In this document: piece by piece, positions 8,049 through 16,440 of the stretch
How positions within the stretch are numbered: the stretch's first letter is position 1
Layout: every line of letters begins with the position of its first letter
Assembly: GCA_002712305.1 (NCBI GenBank)
Contig: PATE01000142.1
Location: 1 to 23,812, forward strand
Direction: 5' to 3'
Length of the DNA stretch: 23,812 nucleotides
From: Gemmatimonadota bacterium
GTDB lineage: Bacteria > Latescibacterota > UBA2968 > UBA8231
Program-made: the position numbers and the translations under genes
The notes under the pieces: generated by a model
Databases searched by the model: none
What the model saw: the letters and a program-made list of their open reading frames with translations, nothing else
Told to the model about the DNA's origin: nothing

Positions 8049-8070
8049 GACCCTCGCCTAGGCGAGGGTC
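8049..8070. terminator. Perfect 22-base palindrome next to the DUF6785 stop codon
   Basis: The half GACCCTCGCCT is followed at once by its exact reverse complement. As RNA it can form a very GC-rich stem immediately after the minus-strand stop codon at 8071-8073. The position fits a terminator for the long membrane-protein gene. No T-tract is present on either strand, so it could also be a binding site for a dimeric protein or a barrier to exonucleases. Confidence 0.5.
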
Positions 8071-10233
8071 CTATATCCAGAAAATGGGGTTGCTCACCAT
8101 ACCCGTGAGATAGTCCACCACGAGCCAGCCGCCGCTGATAAACATGCGTCCCACGATCAGCCCGAGGAAGAAGTCACGACTGCGTGTGAACACGGCGGCC
8201 CCGCCGTATTTCAGGATGATCACCTTGATCACCCAGGCGAAGAAGATGCTGAACCACATCCAGTCCACGACCCAGCTGGTCATGATGGGGAAACCGATAG
8301 GGTGCAGGGGCCACCAGAGGAATCGCTGGCGCACCCACGTGAGCAGGAGCATGGCGCCAGCGCCGAGTCCGCTGAAGCCGAGGCCCGACCAGTAGGTGCC
8401 CTCCATATCGAGCCCATGGAGGGCGGTGCGGGCGATGACAGCGGGCATGCTCTTGAAGAACCAGCCACTGGAATTGATACCACCGTCTTGATAGGCGAGA
8501 GACAGGATCGTGTACATCGAGCCCGCCAGGCCGAGAAGGATAGCGATGGCGATGGCCTGCGAGACGATGCGGCGACTGTGTTTGCTCATGCCCTCGATCA
8601 GCTTCAGACCGTTGGCGACGACACCCATGAGGAAGACGCGAATGTCGGCGGCGAAGATGTAGCCGAGAGAGAAGTTGGTCGCCGCCTGGGCGCCGATCAG
8701 TTTGCCCCCCAGGCCGAAGATCATGAAGTCGCTGGCATTCATGGGTGTGATGATGGCAGCCACCCCTGATTCGGCGACCACACGCGACAACCCCGTGAAC
8801 ACGGTCATGAGGATGGCGATGTAGAGGATCGCCGCCCACAGGGGTGTGCCGAGATAGACGAACCAGCCCACCATCGTCATGGACCCGATCAGCACGCCGG
8901 CCACGGCCGCCCGATACGACATGATCTCGTCATCGTCGCTAAGATTCGTGCGTCTGCCGAGAAAACTGCGCCAGACTTCCGTCAGGTGTTCCCGACCGAC
9001 CCAGAGGCCGATGGCGACGAAGACGACGAGGGCTCCCATGCCCTGGTAGTTGATCAGCTCAGAGACGCGAACGGACCAGACATCCTGCTGTTTGGTGACG
9101 CCGTTGGCGACGAGAAACGCCTTCTCCACCTTCGACAGCAGGGCGAACCCCCAGATGCCCATGGCGATATCAGGTCCGATGAGATAGCTGAAGCCGACGA
9201 CGGCGAAACTGAGGGTCATGTTCAGGGACTGGCCGAACCCGATGGGTATCGTCCACGCTGTGGGAATGACAGGAAAGCCGCCGAGATACTTGTTCAGCCC
9301 TGTTAACAGCCCCACGAGCATGGGCAGCGCCGCACCGGCCCACATGGCCTTGCTGCGAAAGAAGGGGTTGAGCGCTCGGTCGGGGTCTTCGCCGCGGATC
9401 ATGACCTGCGCCGCCTGCACCAACGGATACGACAGACGCTCCCGATCCATCCACTGGCGCCGCAGGATGACGACGGTGCACACCATCGTCACATAGAGGG
9501 AGATCAGGAAGATCATCCACATCCCCATGGGTCGCAGCCAGACGGTCCAGGGGATCAGGAGTTTCACCTTCCCCATGCCCTCGAAGAAGTCGGTGTTGTT
9601 GTTGCCGTCGTTGACGACGATCTCGGGCGGCAGGTGGGGGATGAGCAGTTCGGCCCACTTGTTCTCGGGGCTCGCGTAGTAGAAGAAGCCGCTGATGGCG
9701 GGCAGGATGGTCTCACACAGGCCCATGGTCGAAAGAGATGCAACGACGACGAGCATGATGTAGACGACGATCAGTTCCGAGCGGTTCAGTGCCATGTTGC
9801 GGCCCGAGATGGCCAGCACGGCGTTGGCGGTGAAGGCGACGACAAGGAAGCTGCCGAACAGGACACCGGGCGAGTGCAGTACGACTTCGTCGTAGGGCGC
9901 GAAGTGGACGAGCCAGGCCGCGGCCGAAGCGACGGCGACGACGACACTGACCGCCACATTGCGTGCCGCCAGCTTGAACAGCGAATTGAGCCCACCTACA
10001 AGCACGAGGAAGACAAAGATGGCCCCCGGCGTGCTGAAGTCGAGGGTCATGTAACTGCCCTTGATCACGATGTCGGCGTAGTTGGCGCCCACAGCGAGGA
10101 AGAAGGACAGGAAGGATCCGATCGCCAGGGCGCGACCGGTCAGAGGCTGATGATCCTCGGCCTCGTCGTCCGTGACGGAGACGCCGCGCATCGAGAGATA
10201 GCGCCGAAAGTCATCGGGGATGCCGATGCGCAT
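8071..10233 (-). CDS. DUF6785/DUF6784-family polytopic membrane protein
   Basis: An intact 720-residue integral membrane protein with roughly 14 hydrophobic segments. The first is near residue 35 (IGSFLSFFLAVGANYADIVI). The last ones form a C-terminal block beginning HPIGFPIMTSWVVDWMWFSI and ending in SRDFFLGLIVGRMFISGGWL. The N-terminal part matches my memory of DUF6785 and the C-terminal block DUF6784. These often occur together in Planctomycetes, Latescibacteria and related lineages and resemble oligopeptide-transporter-like folds. Function is unknown; substrate transport is an inference from topology. The start ATG at 10233 gives a short cytosolic N-terminus of about 30 charged residues before the first membrane span. 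It is transcribed alone, with a palindrome just after its stop and relic DNA upstream. Confidence 0.85.
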   Translation of the reverse strand: MRIGIPDDFRRYLSMRGVSVTDDEAEDHQPLTGRALAIGSFLSFFLAVGANYADIVIKGSYMTLDFSTPGAIFVFLVLVGGLNSLFKLAARNVAVSVVVAVASAAAWLVHFAPYDEVVLHSPGVLFGSFLVVAFTANAVLAISGRNMALNRSELIVVYIMLVVVASLSTMGLCETILPAISGFFYYASPENKWAELLIPHLPPEIVVNDGNNNTDFFEGMGKVKLLIPWTVWLRPMGMWMIFLISLYVTMVCTVVILRRQWMDRERLSYPLVQAAQVMIRGEDPDRALNPFFRSKAMWAGAALPMLVGLLTGLNKYLGGFPVIPTAWTIPIGFGQSLNMTLSFAVVGFSYLIGPDIAMGIWGFALLSKVEKAFLVANGVTKQQDVWSVRVSELINYQGMGALVVFVAIGLWVGREHLTEVWRSFLGRRTNLSDDDEIMSYRAAVAGVLIGSMTMVGWFVYLGTPLWAAILYIAILMTVFTGLSRVVAESGVAAIITPMNASDFMIFGLGGKLIGAQAATNFSLGYIFAADIRVFLMGVVANGLKLIEGMSKHSRRIVSQAIAIAILLGLAGSMYTILSLAYQDGGINSSGWFFKSMPAVIARTALHGLDMEGTYWSGLGFSGLGAGAMLLLTWVRQRFLWWPLHPIGFPIMTSWVVDWMWFSIFFAWVIKVIILKYGGAAVFTRSRDFFLGLIVGRMFISGGWLVVDYLTGMVSNPIFWI

Positions 10234-10470
10234 GTGTTACACAACCTCGCCCCGCGGGAAGGCGGCATGAACGGCTATACATCGCCACGAGGGCGAACAA
10301 AGCCAGGATGAGCAGATCTGTTAGAGTACCCGCCAGCGTTGCGCTGACCGACAAATCATCGTGAAAATGTGGGATTATATCCAGGGGACCGGTTCCTGGG
10401 ACATGCCTTGATCGATGCCGAACAGGTGATAGCTGACAACTGGGGGGGAGGTCCTGACCCAGATCGAGGT

Positions 10471-10545
10471 GTGGGCGCTGCGCTGAATGACTTGCGCTCG
10501 GACCCCCACTATCTGCACAATCTGGCCGAGGAACCAACAATTTGC
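10471..10545 (+). pseudogene. Sulfatase C-terminal remnant
   Basis: The frame reads ALNDLRSDPHYLHNLAEEP. Family-S1 sulfatases end with a nearly invariant motif of this kind, where a Tyr precedes DL and the DP is followed by NLA. Here Tyr is replaced by Asn, no catalytic Cys/Ser motif is present anywhere nearby, and the frame soon runs into unrelated sequence. The relic suggests that a sulfated-polysaccharide gene was lost from this spot. Confidence 0.4.
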
Positions 10546-10583
10546 CCTTACCGATGTGTGAGCCGGACAGGCGACACAGGACC

Positions 10584-10589
10584 AGGAGA
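10584..10589 (+). promoter_or_regulatory. Shine-Dalgarno of the lactonase gene
   Basis: AGGAGA just before the ATG at 10595. It supports that start and shows that translation does not depend on the relic frame upstream. Confidence 0.65.
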
Positions 10590-10594
10590 ATCTC

Positions 10595-11638
10595 ATGAGC
10601 ACACCCCTACTGATCGTCAGCAGTGTCATGGACGAGGACGGACTGTCCGTTTTCCACGTCGCAGACAGTGACGGGCGTCTCGAGCTGGTCCGGCAGAATG
10701 GCGGCGTGAAGCAGCCGTTCTATTTCGACGTGCATCCCAACGGCAAGATGCTGTACAGCATCAACGATCCCGATGGAGAGACGCTCGTCGCGGCGATGAC
10801 CTTCGACCGAGAGTCGGGCGCGATGGAACTCATCAATCAGCAATCGACCCAGGGCCCGTACCCCTGCTACGTCGAGGTAGACCCCACAGGGAAGGCCGTC
10901 GTGGCGGCCAACTACAACGGGGGCAGTGTGATCAGTTTCCCCATCGAAGACTCCGGCGCCTTGGGCGATGCGGGCACGTTCATACAACATGTGGGCAGCA
11001 GCATCGGACCCCGGCAGGGCGAGGCCCACGCCCACTGCTTCAAGATTTCGGCAGACGGACGCTTCGCCTTTGCCGCCGATCTGGGTACCGATCAGGTGAT
11101 GATCTACGCTCTCGATGCGGCCGAGGGCACCCTGACGCCGGGTGAACAACCTTTCGCCCGTGTCATCCCCGGGGGAGGACCCCGTCACTTTACCATCGCT
11201 CCGAACAACCGGCACGCCTACGTCATCAACGAGATCGGCAATACGGTGACCGCCTTTGACTACGATGCCGAGCGCGGTCTGCTGCTGGAGCAGGGGACGG
11301 TGACGACCATCCCGGAGGACTTCGATGGTGTGACGCACACAGCGGATCTGTGTCTGACGCCGGACGGTCGATTTCTGTATGGGTCGAATCGTGGCCACGA
11401 CAGCCTGGCCATGTACGCCGTGGATGCAGAGACAGGTGCCCTTGAGCCGATTGGCATCGAATCGATGGGCGGGCCCTCGCCGCAGAACCTGACCATGTCG
11501 TCGGATGGGAGACTGCTGTTTGTCGCGCTGTCGACGAGTGGGAAGATCAGCTCCTATCGTATTGACCAGGGCACGGGGGCCCTCATGCTGACCCATCAGA
11601 TCGACGTGCCGTCACCGATGTGTTCGAAGCTGGTCTGA
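10595..11638 (+). CDS. Lactonase-family seven-bladed beta-propeller (6-phosphogluconolactonase-like)
   Basis: An intact 347-residue protein of the YbhE/Pgl-type lactonase family. It shows repeated blade motifs such as FDVHPNGKMLYSIN, VEVDPTGKAVVAANYNGGSV, FKISADGRFAFAADLGTDQV, FTIAPNNRHAYVINE and LCLTPDGRFLYGSNRGHDS. The conserved PGGGPRHF and the HAHCF segment carry residues usually found at the active-site face. Family members hydrolyse 6-phosphogluconolactone or other sugar lactones; which lactone is used here cannot be told. There is no signal peptide. The gene stands alone between relic regions on the plus strand. The stop at 11638 is followed by about 295 bases without an intact gene. 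Confidence 0.9.
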   Translation: MSTPLLIVSSVMDEDGLSVFHVADSDGRLELVRQNGGVKQPFYFDVHPNGKMLYSINDPDGETLVAAMTFDRESGAMELINQQSTQGPYPCYVEVDPTGKAVVAANYNGGSVISFPIEDSGALGDAGTFIQHVGSSIGPRQGEAHAHCFKISADGRFAFAADLGTDQVMIYALDAAEGTLTPGEQPFARVIPGGGPRHFTIAPNNRHAYVINEIGNTVTAFDYDAERGLLLEQGTVTTIPEDFDGVTHTADLCLTPDGRFLYGSNRGHDSLAMYAVDAETGALEPIGIESMGGPSPQNLTMSSDGRLLFVALSTSGKISSYRIDQGTGALMLTHQIDVPSPMCSKLV

Positions 11639-11933
11639 TCGCACTGGCTCTGCTGATATCGTTTGTCGGGTTCCCTCGACGGCGACTCGTCTGGCGATCT
11701 GAGCGGGATTGCCGTCTAAGCCTGCGCGATCAGCGCCAAGGCGGCGTTGACCGTCTGCTCGGGGTCGCCGAAAGCGCTATGGCCATTGCCGTTGCTGGGA
11801 CTCTGCGGGGACGTGCTCACACAGGGTTCTCCCGGACCGATTGGTCAACAATTAACTCGAAATCTCACGGTTTTTTCTGAAACCTCGAAAACGGACGATT
11901 TCCTGACAGGTTCTGTGTGTCACAGCGGGGACT
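11639..11933. other. 295-base interval, mostly non-coding, with one small relic frame
   Basis: No intact gene. A minus-strand frame from a GTG at 11820 to a TAG at 11716-11718 encodes 34 residues including NGHSAFGDPEQTVNAALALI. This looks like the C-terminal helix of an enzyme but belongs to no family I can name. The part from about 11845 to 11900 is AT-rich with a run of six T. It may serve as the downstream region of the minus-strand PhyH gene. No convincing terminator hairpin was found. Confidence 0.4.
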
Positions 11934-12737
11934 TCAGTCCAGCAGGGGGGCGGCCCGGAGTTCGTCTGACCAGCCCTTCCACATGTCCTGCGCGGGGGGT
12001 TCCGACTGGGTCGTCTCCCAGTCATCCTTGCGGAAGTCGTAGAGCACGGCTTGGCGGATACGTCGCGTCGTATTGGGCGCGGCCATGTGGCCGATTCGAT
12101 GGTGCCACAAGACGACGTCGCCTGCTTTTCCATAACAATCGACGGAGGGCCCGGCGCCGATCTCTGCCTTGTCCGGTTCGTAGCGCTCGTTGGGTTCGCG
12201 CTGATAGGCGGTCTCGAAATCGTAGTAGAAGCGCCGATGGCTACCTGGCCAGACGCGGAATCCCCCACCCCCCGGGTCGACGTCGTCCATATAGGCGACC
12301 ACGCCAAAGTGGAAGGGGTGGGCATCGACATGGCAGCCAAGGGGAGGTGTCTCGTGGTCGCCGTAAGGCAACGTGCAGTAGATCCCGCGCACTCCCGTCG
12401 GTTCGACAAGACGGTTGCGACCCAGAAGCTGCTGGGCGAGATCCCACACGGTGCGGTTCTTCGGGAGCATCTCAACCATCCACGGTTCCGGCCCAATCTT
12501 TCGGTATTGCCAGCGGAATCCACGCCGGTAGTTGTCCCGGTCGTCGCTCTCCTCTTCGGTCGACACGGGACCCACCCAACTGGTTGGATCATCCCGACGC
12601 ATGGAAGGTGGCGCAGCGTCCCACAAGCGCGCGCGCGCCTTGGCCAGCAGGGCCGGGTCGAGGATCTGCCGGAGGATGAGGTATCCGTGGGTCTTGAAAA
12701 ACGACAATTGGTGGTCGCTCAACGGAGGGGTCGTCAT
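11934..12737 (-). CDS. Phytanoyl-CoA dioxygenase (PhyH) family protein
   Basis: A 267-residue Fe(II)/2-oxoglutarate-dependent oxygenase of the PhyH family. The N-terminal helix-strand FFKTHGYLILRQILDPALL is typical. The iron triad can be assigned as His136 and Asp138 (GCHVDAHP) with a distal His in HHRIGHMAAPN (His217 is the best candidate). Arg226 or Arg228 could bind the 2-oxoglutarate carboxylate. GGGGFRVWPGSH is the usual loop before the distal His. Family members hydroxylate or halogenate diverse small molecules and are not necessarily linked to phytanic acid. A Shine-Dalgarno AGGA (12744-12747) lies 6 bases before the ATG. The remnant of a glycoside hydrolase ends 12 bases upstream, so the two were probably once one transcription unit. 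Confidence 0.9.
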   Translation of the reverse strand: MTTPPLSDHQLSFFKTHGYLILRQILDPALLAKARARLWDAAPPSMRRDDPTSWVGPVSTEEESDDRDNYRRGFRWQYRKIGPEPWMVEMLPKNRTVWDLAQQLLGRNRLVEPTGVRGIYCTLPYGDHETPPLGCHVDAHPFHFGVVAYMDDVDPGGGGFRVWPGSHRRFYYDFETAYQREPNERYEPDKAEIGAGPSVDCYGKAGDVVLWHHRIGHMAAPNTTRRIRQAVLYDFRKDDWETTQSEPPAQDMWKGWSDELRAAPLLD

Positions 12738-12749
12738 CGGTTTTCCTGC

Positions 12750-13040
12750 TCACTCACCATGGAGCATCTGTTCACTGTCCAGTGTTTCGGCAAGGTGCGT
12801 CCGCAAGTACCAATCGGCCATAATCTTCTGCGCAGGTTTGTTCTGTGGCGTGAAGCCATCATCGCCATCTCCGCCTGAGCGCTCGTGCTGAGGAAACCAC
12901 TTCCACCAGTAGGCGCCGGCCACCCAAGGTAGATCCCATGTGGCTTGAAAGAACGCTTCATATGCCGCTGCCTGCACACGGCGGCCCTCCGTGTCTCCGC
13001 CACCGTCCACCTGACAAGAGCGCGCGCCCTCTGATCCTGC
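12750..13040 (-). pseudogene. C-terminal remnant of a glycoside hydrolase (GH113-like)
   Basis: The last 80 or so codons of a minus-strand frame read QAAAYEAFFQATWDLPWVAG, then AYWWKWFPQ, then DDGFTPQNKPAQKIMADWY. They end at a TGA at 12750-12752. This resembles the C-terminal part of TIM-barrel glycosidases of the GH113 type, where a Q-x-x-x-Y-E-A helix precedes G-x-Y-W-W-K-W and a D-x-G-F-T-P-x-x-K-P loop. The frame continues up to 13175, but residues beyond about 13040 lose any resemblance and run into the typA start. The N-terminal barrel with its catalytic acids is absent, so the gene is truncated. The family call rests on motif memory. Confidence 0.5.
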
Positions 13041-13134
13041 CTCAGAATCAGGCAGTGGGGGCCTCAAATGCCGAGTTTGTGCGTACGTTCTGCTGCTTGC
13101 CCGATATTCACCTCTCATAAGGGACCAGCACAGC

Positions 13135-14964
13135 GTGACCGACCGCGCCGCCCAACTCCGCAACATTGCCATCATCGCCCACGTCGATCACGGGAAGACG
13201 ACCCTCCTCGACGGCATGCTGAAGCAGACGAATGTCTTCCGTGCCAATCAGCAGGTGAACGATCGTGTTCTCGACTCCAATGATCTGGAGCGTGAGCGGG
13301 GCATCACGATTACGGCGAAGAATACGGCCGTCGACTACAAGGACAAGACGATCAGTCTCGTGGATACACCGGGGCACGCCGACTTTGGCAGCGAGGTCGA
13401 GCGGATACTGAACATGGTAGATGGTGTGCTGTTGCTGGTGGATGCCGTCGAGGGTCCTATGCCGCAGACGCGTTTTGTGTTGCGTCACGCCCTGCAGCGT
13501 GGGCTCAAGGCGATCCTGGTGGTGAATAAGATCGATCGCCCCGCCGCGAGACCGCATTGGGTCGTGGATCAGACGCTGGATCTGTTCATCGACCTGGGCG
13601 CTTCCGACGAGCAGGCGGACTTTCCAGTTTTGTACACGCAGGCCCTGGCGGGACGAGCTGGCACAGAGCCCGACGAGCTCGACGATGATCTCGGCCCGCT
13701 GTTCGAGGCGATCGTCGATCACGTGCCGGCACCGACGGTCGATGCCGATGGTCCACCGCAATTGCTGGTGACGACCCTTCAGTACAGCAGTTATGTGGGC
13801 AAGATCGCCGTGGGGAAGCTGTCGGGTGGTTCGCTGGCGCCCGGGCAGACGGTGGCCCACATCAATGCGGCGGGTGAGATTGTTTCATCGCGAGTGGGAG
13901 AAGTGTTCACCTTCCGGAATCTGAAGCGCGAGGCACAGGAGCAGGTCTACGCCGGCAGTATCATCGCCGTGTCAGGGATCGACGCCGTCGGCATCGGCGA
14001 CACCATCACCGATATCGATGATCCACGCCCCCTGCCGCCCATCGAAGTCGAGCAGCCGACGGTACGTATGACCTTCGCCATCAACACGAGCCCCTTCGCC
14101 GGGCGAGAAGGTAAGTACGTCACAGGACGTCAGATCCGTGAGCGACTGCTGCTCGAACTCGAGCAGAATGTCGCACTGCGCGTCGAGGATGCCGCCACGG
14201 CGGGGCAATGGGTTGTCTCAGGCCGCGGCGAACTCCATCTGGCGATTCTGATCGAGACGATGCGGCGAGAGGGATACGAGTTCGCCGTCAGCCAGCCCGA
14301 GGTGATCTACCACGAGGGCCCCAATGGGCGCGAAGAGCCCTTCGAGGAGGTTTACGTGGAGGTGCCCGCCGACCATCAAGGCACGGTCAGCGAAATGCTG
14401 GGCAAACGCCGGGGCCGTCTGGCCGACGTGCGACACACGGATACGAGCCTGGTCCACAACACGTGGATTGTGCCGACACGAGGCATGCTCGGTTTCCGCC
14501 AGCCCTTCCTTACGGCAACGCGGGGCGAGGGCATCTACCACTCGCTGTTCCACGAATACGCCTCGATGGCTGGTGCCATCGAGACGGCATCCTTCGGCTC
14601 TCTTGTATCGGGTTTCACCGGGCCGACGACGGCGTATTCTCTGACGAATCTCAAGCAGCGAGGCACGTTCTTTGTGCCACCCGGCGAAGAGGTCTACGAC
14701 GGTCAGGTCGTGGGCGAGCACATCCGGCCAGAGGACCTGGTCGTCAATCCCGTGAAGGCGAAGGTTGGCACGGGCCACCGTGTGACGCAGACGAAGGAAG
14801 CCGAACAACTGCCGCCGCATCGGAAGATGTCGCTGGACGATGCGATCGAGTATCTGTCGGGAGACGAGCTACTCGAGGTGACGCCCGAGTCGCTGCGGAT
14901 TCGCAAGAAGGAGTTGGTTCACGTGGTGCGTGAACGAGCCGCCAAGAAGGCTAAGGCCGCTTAG
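13135..14964 (+). CDS. typA: Ribosome-associated translational GTPase TypA/BipA
   Basis: An intact 609-residue translational GTPase. G1 is AHVDHGKTT (15-23), the switch I motif is RGITIT (55-60), G3 is DTPGHADFG (77-85) and G4 is NKID (131-134). After the beta-barrel domain II come the EF-G-like domains, with [19 protein letters not shown]. The BipA-specific C-terminal domain follows, with [33 protein letters not shown] and [12 protein letters not shown]. The length is normal for the family. BipA binds the 70S ribosome and acts in ribosome assembly, stress response and growth at low temperature. Translation most likely starts at the GTG at 13135, with AAGGGA 10 bases upstream; no ATG is suitably placed. 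It is a housekeeping anchor that shows bacterial chromosomal origin. Its stop lies 5 bases from the end of the convergent WD40 pseudogene. Confidence 0.97.
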   Translation: MTDRAAQLRNIAIIAHVDHGKTTLLDGMLKQTNVFRANQQVNDRVLDSNDLERERGITITAKNTAVDYKDKTISLVDTPGHADFGSEVERILNMVDGVLLLVDAVEGPMPQTRFVLRHALQRGLKAILVVNKIDRPAARPHWVVDQTLDLFIDLGASDEQADFPVLYTQALAGRAGTEPDELDDDLGPLFEAIVDHVPAPTVDADGPPQLLVTTLQYSSYVGKIAVGKLSGGSLAPGQTVAHINAAGEIVSSRVGEVFTFRNLKREAQEQVYAGSIIAVSGIDAVGIGDTITDIDDPRPLPPIEVEQPTVRMTFAINTSPFAGREGKYVTGRQIRERLLLELEQNVALRVEDAATAGQWVVSGRGELHLAILIETMRREGYEFAVSQPEVIYHEGPNGREEPFEEVYVEVPADHQGTVSEMLGKRRGRLADVRHTDTSLVHNTWIVPTRGMLGFRQPFLTATRGEGIYHSLFHEYASMAGAIETASFGSLVSGFTGPTTAYSLTNLKQRGTFFVPPGEEVYDGQVVGEHIRPEDLVVNPVKAKVGTGHRVTQTKEAEQLPPHRKMSLDDAIEYLSGDELLEVTPESLRIRKKELVHVVRERAAKKAKAA

Positions 14965-14969
14965 CCGTC

Positions 14970-16440
14970 TCAGCGCACTCGCATCAACTTGCCGTGCCGC
15001 ACCTGGTCGCCGACCTGCAGGCGGATCAGATACACGCCACTGGCGATGGTACGACCCGCCTCATCTCACCCATCCCATCCCTGTCGGTAGCGGCCCAGAT
15101 CCATCTCGGTGTCTACGAGAACGCGGGTCAGCTACCCCTGAATGTTGAAGACCTCAAGTCGGACCCGAGCGCGTGCCGGCACATCGAAAGAGATGGCGGT
15201 GCGTGTGAAGGCCGGGTTCGGTTGTCCCAGCGCCAGGGTCACGGCCAGGGGTGCAGCCGCATCGTCTGGTTCAGAGATAACCGTGTCTCGCATGCCACCT
15301 TCAGAGATCGGCAGTTGAACGTCAGTACATGGGGAATTTGCCGCCGCACCGTTGGCGTCGTGGAGACCATGGTCAATCGAAGTGCGTCAGCGTCGAAAGC
15401 TGTGCGCCCACTCTGATCTACACGCACGCTGTTGACGAACTCTCGCGAGGCGAAGCTCCAAAAGCCGATCAGGTTGCCTTCCTCCTCGTCTCGAACTCTC
15501 CACATCAGCAGATGCTGACTGTCGCCACTGATCCCCAATGGGCCTGAATCGGGGTAGCCGAAAACACCGATCTCTTCCAGGGGATCGAGGCGCCACACGT
15601 GGGTGCCCGCATAGGAACTGGAGGAGTTGTAGAGAACGGCGTATTGCTCGTCGGGGTTGACGAGGATGCGGGCCGTTCGATTACCGGGTTGGGGCATGAC
15701 CGCGAGGCTCTCGCCGGTATTCAGATCCCAGAGTCGCGCTGTGCCGTCGTCGGTGCCGGAGATGAGCCGACGCTCGTCGGAGAACACCTGCATCCCCACA
15801 TTGTCTTCGTGCACGAGCAACTCTTCTTCGACGAAATCGGGCAGGCGCCACACCCGGATCGCACGGAATCCATTGCTGGCGACGAGTCGTTCCACGCCCT
15901 GAAAGACGAGCTTCCGAACCCACTCGCTCCGGCCCTCAGCCACAAGCGACCAATCCGCCGTGGACCAGACCTTCATCCTGCCTGTCCGATCACCGGTGGC
16001 CAGCAGAGAGTTGTCGTCACTGAAGACCAAGGCTGTGACCCAATCCACATGGCCCGTCAGGGTCGCGACCTCGGAGAAGGTCTCCATGTCCCACACGACG
16101 ACGGTTTCGTGTCGGCATAGTTCATCACGAGCCATCGGGAATTGGGCGAGAACACCGGATCGGTGTCTCGATGAAACGGACCTGTATCAAGTCGCAGATG
16201 AGCCACATCTGCAAGAGATGCCACGTCGTAGACGCAGATGCCATCGCTGCCCGACGTGATGACACGCTGTCCGTCAGGGGACAGGACCAGAGCTTCGATG
16301 GAACCGCGACCCAAGCTGCGCGGCGGATCGTCGAACTGAGCATCTGCCATCTGAGGGCCCAACACGTGAAGGCCCAACATCGTCACCAGGCACAGAACGG
16401 CCTGCAAGAGATGGGAAGCGGGGTGGCTCTGAGACCTCAC
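14970..16440 (-). pseudogene. Secreted WD40-repeat protein with FlgD-like/T9SS-type C-terminal domain, frameshifted
   Basis: One gene can be followed through three frames. From a GTG at 16440 come a signal peptide (hydrophobic core LLQAVLCLVTMLGLHVLG, ending ADA before QFDDP) and a first WD40 blade (EALVLSPDGQRVITSGSDG). Near 16110 the frame shifts by one missing base. WD40 repeats then continue, for example WDMETFSEVATLTGHVDWV, LLATGDRTGRMKVWS and LISGTDDGTARLWDL. Near 15360 a second missing base moves the frame again. It then reads LPISEGGMRDTVISEPDDA, LGQPNPAFTRTAISFDVPA, VRLEVFNIQG, LGRYRQGWDG and TIASGVYLIRLQVGDQV. That tail is a FlgD-like/type-IX-style sorting domain. It contains two in-frame stops, TAG at 15132-15134 and TGA at 15066-15068, each one C-to-T change from a plausible Gln and Arg codon. 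The GTGA at 16437-16440 overlaps the beta-helix stop. Confidence 0.8.

Larger units (their letters stand above)
10234..10594. other. 361-base interval with relics of a sulfatase tail and a membrane protein tail
   Basis: No intact gene. On the plus strand around 10471-10535 a frame reads LNDLRSDPHYLHNLAEEP. This closely resembles the conserved C-terminal ELYDLxxDPxExxNLA segment of bacterial sulfatases and is probably the end of a deleted sulfatase gene. On the minus strand around 10240-10370 a frame encodes a hydrophobic helix, LAGTLTDLLILALFALVAMY, which may be the tail of a lost membrane permease. The last 40 bases contain the ribosome binding site of the downstream lactonase gene. Confidence 0.4.

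Noticed and set aside
13108-13860. Minus-strand frame of 250 codons opposite typA
   Set aside because: Shadow of the intact typA gene with no motif of its own.
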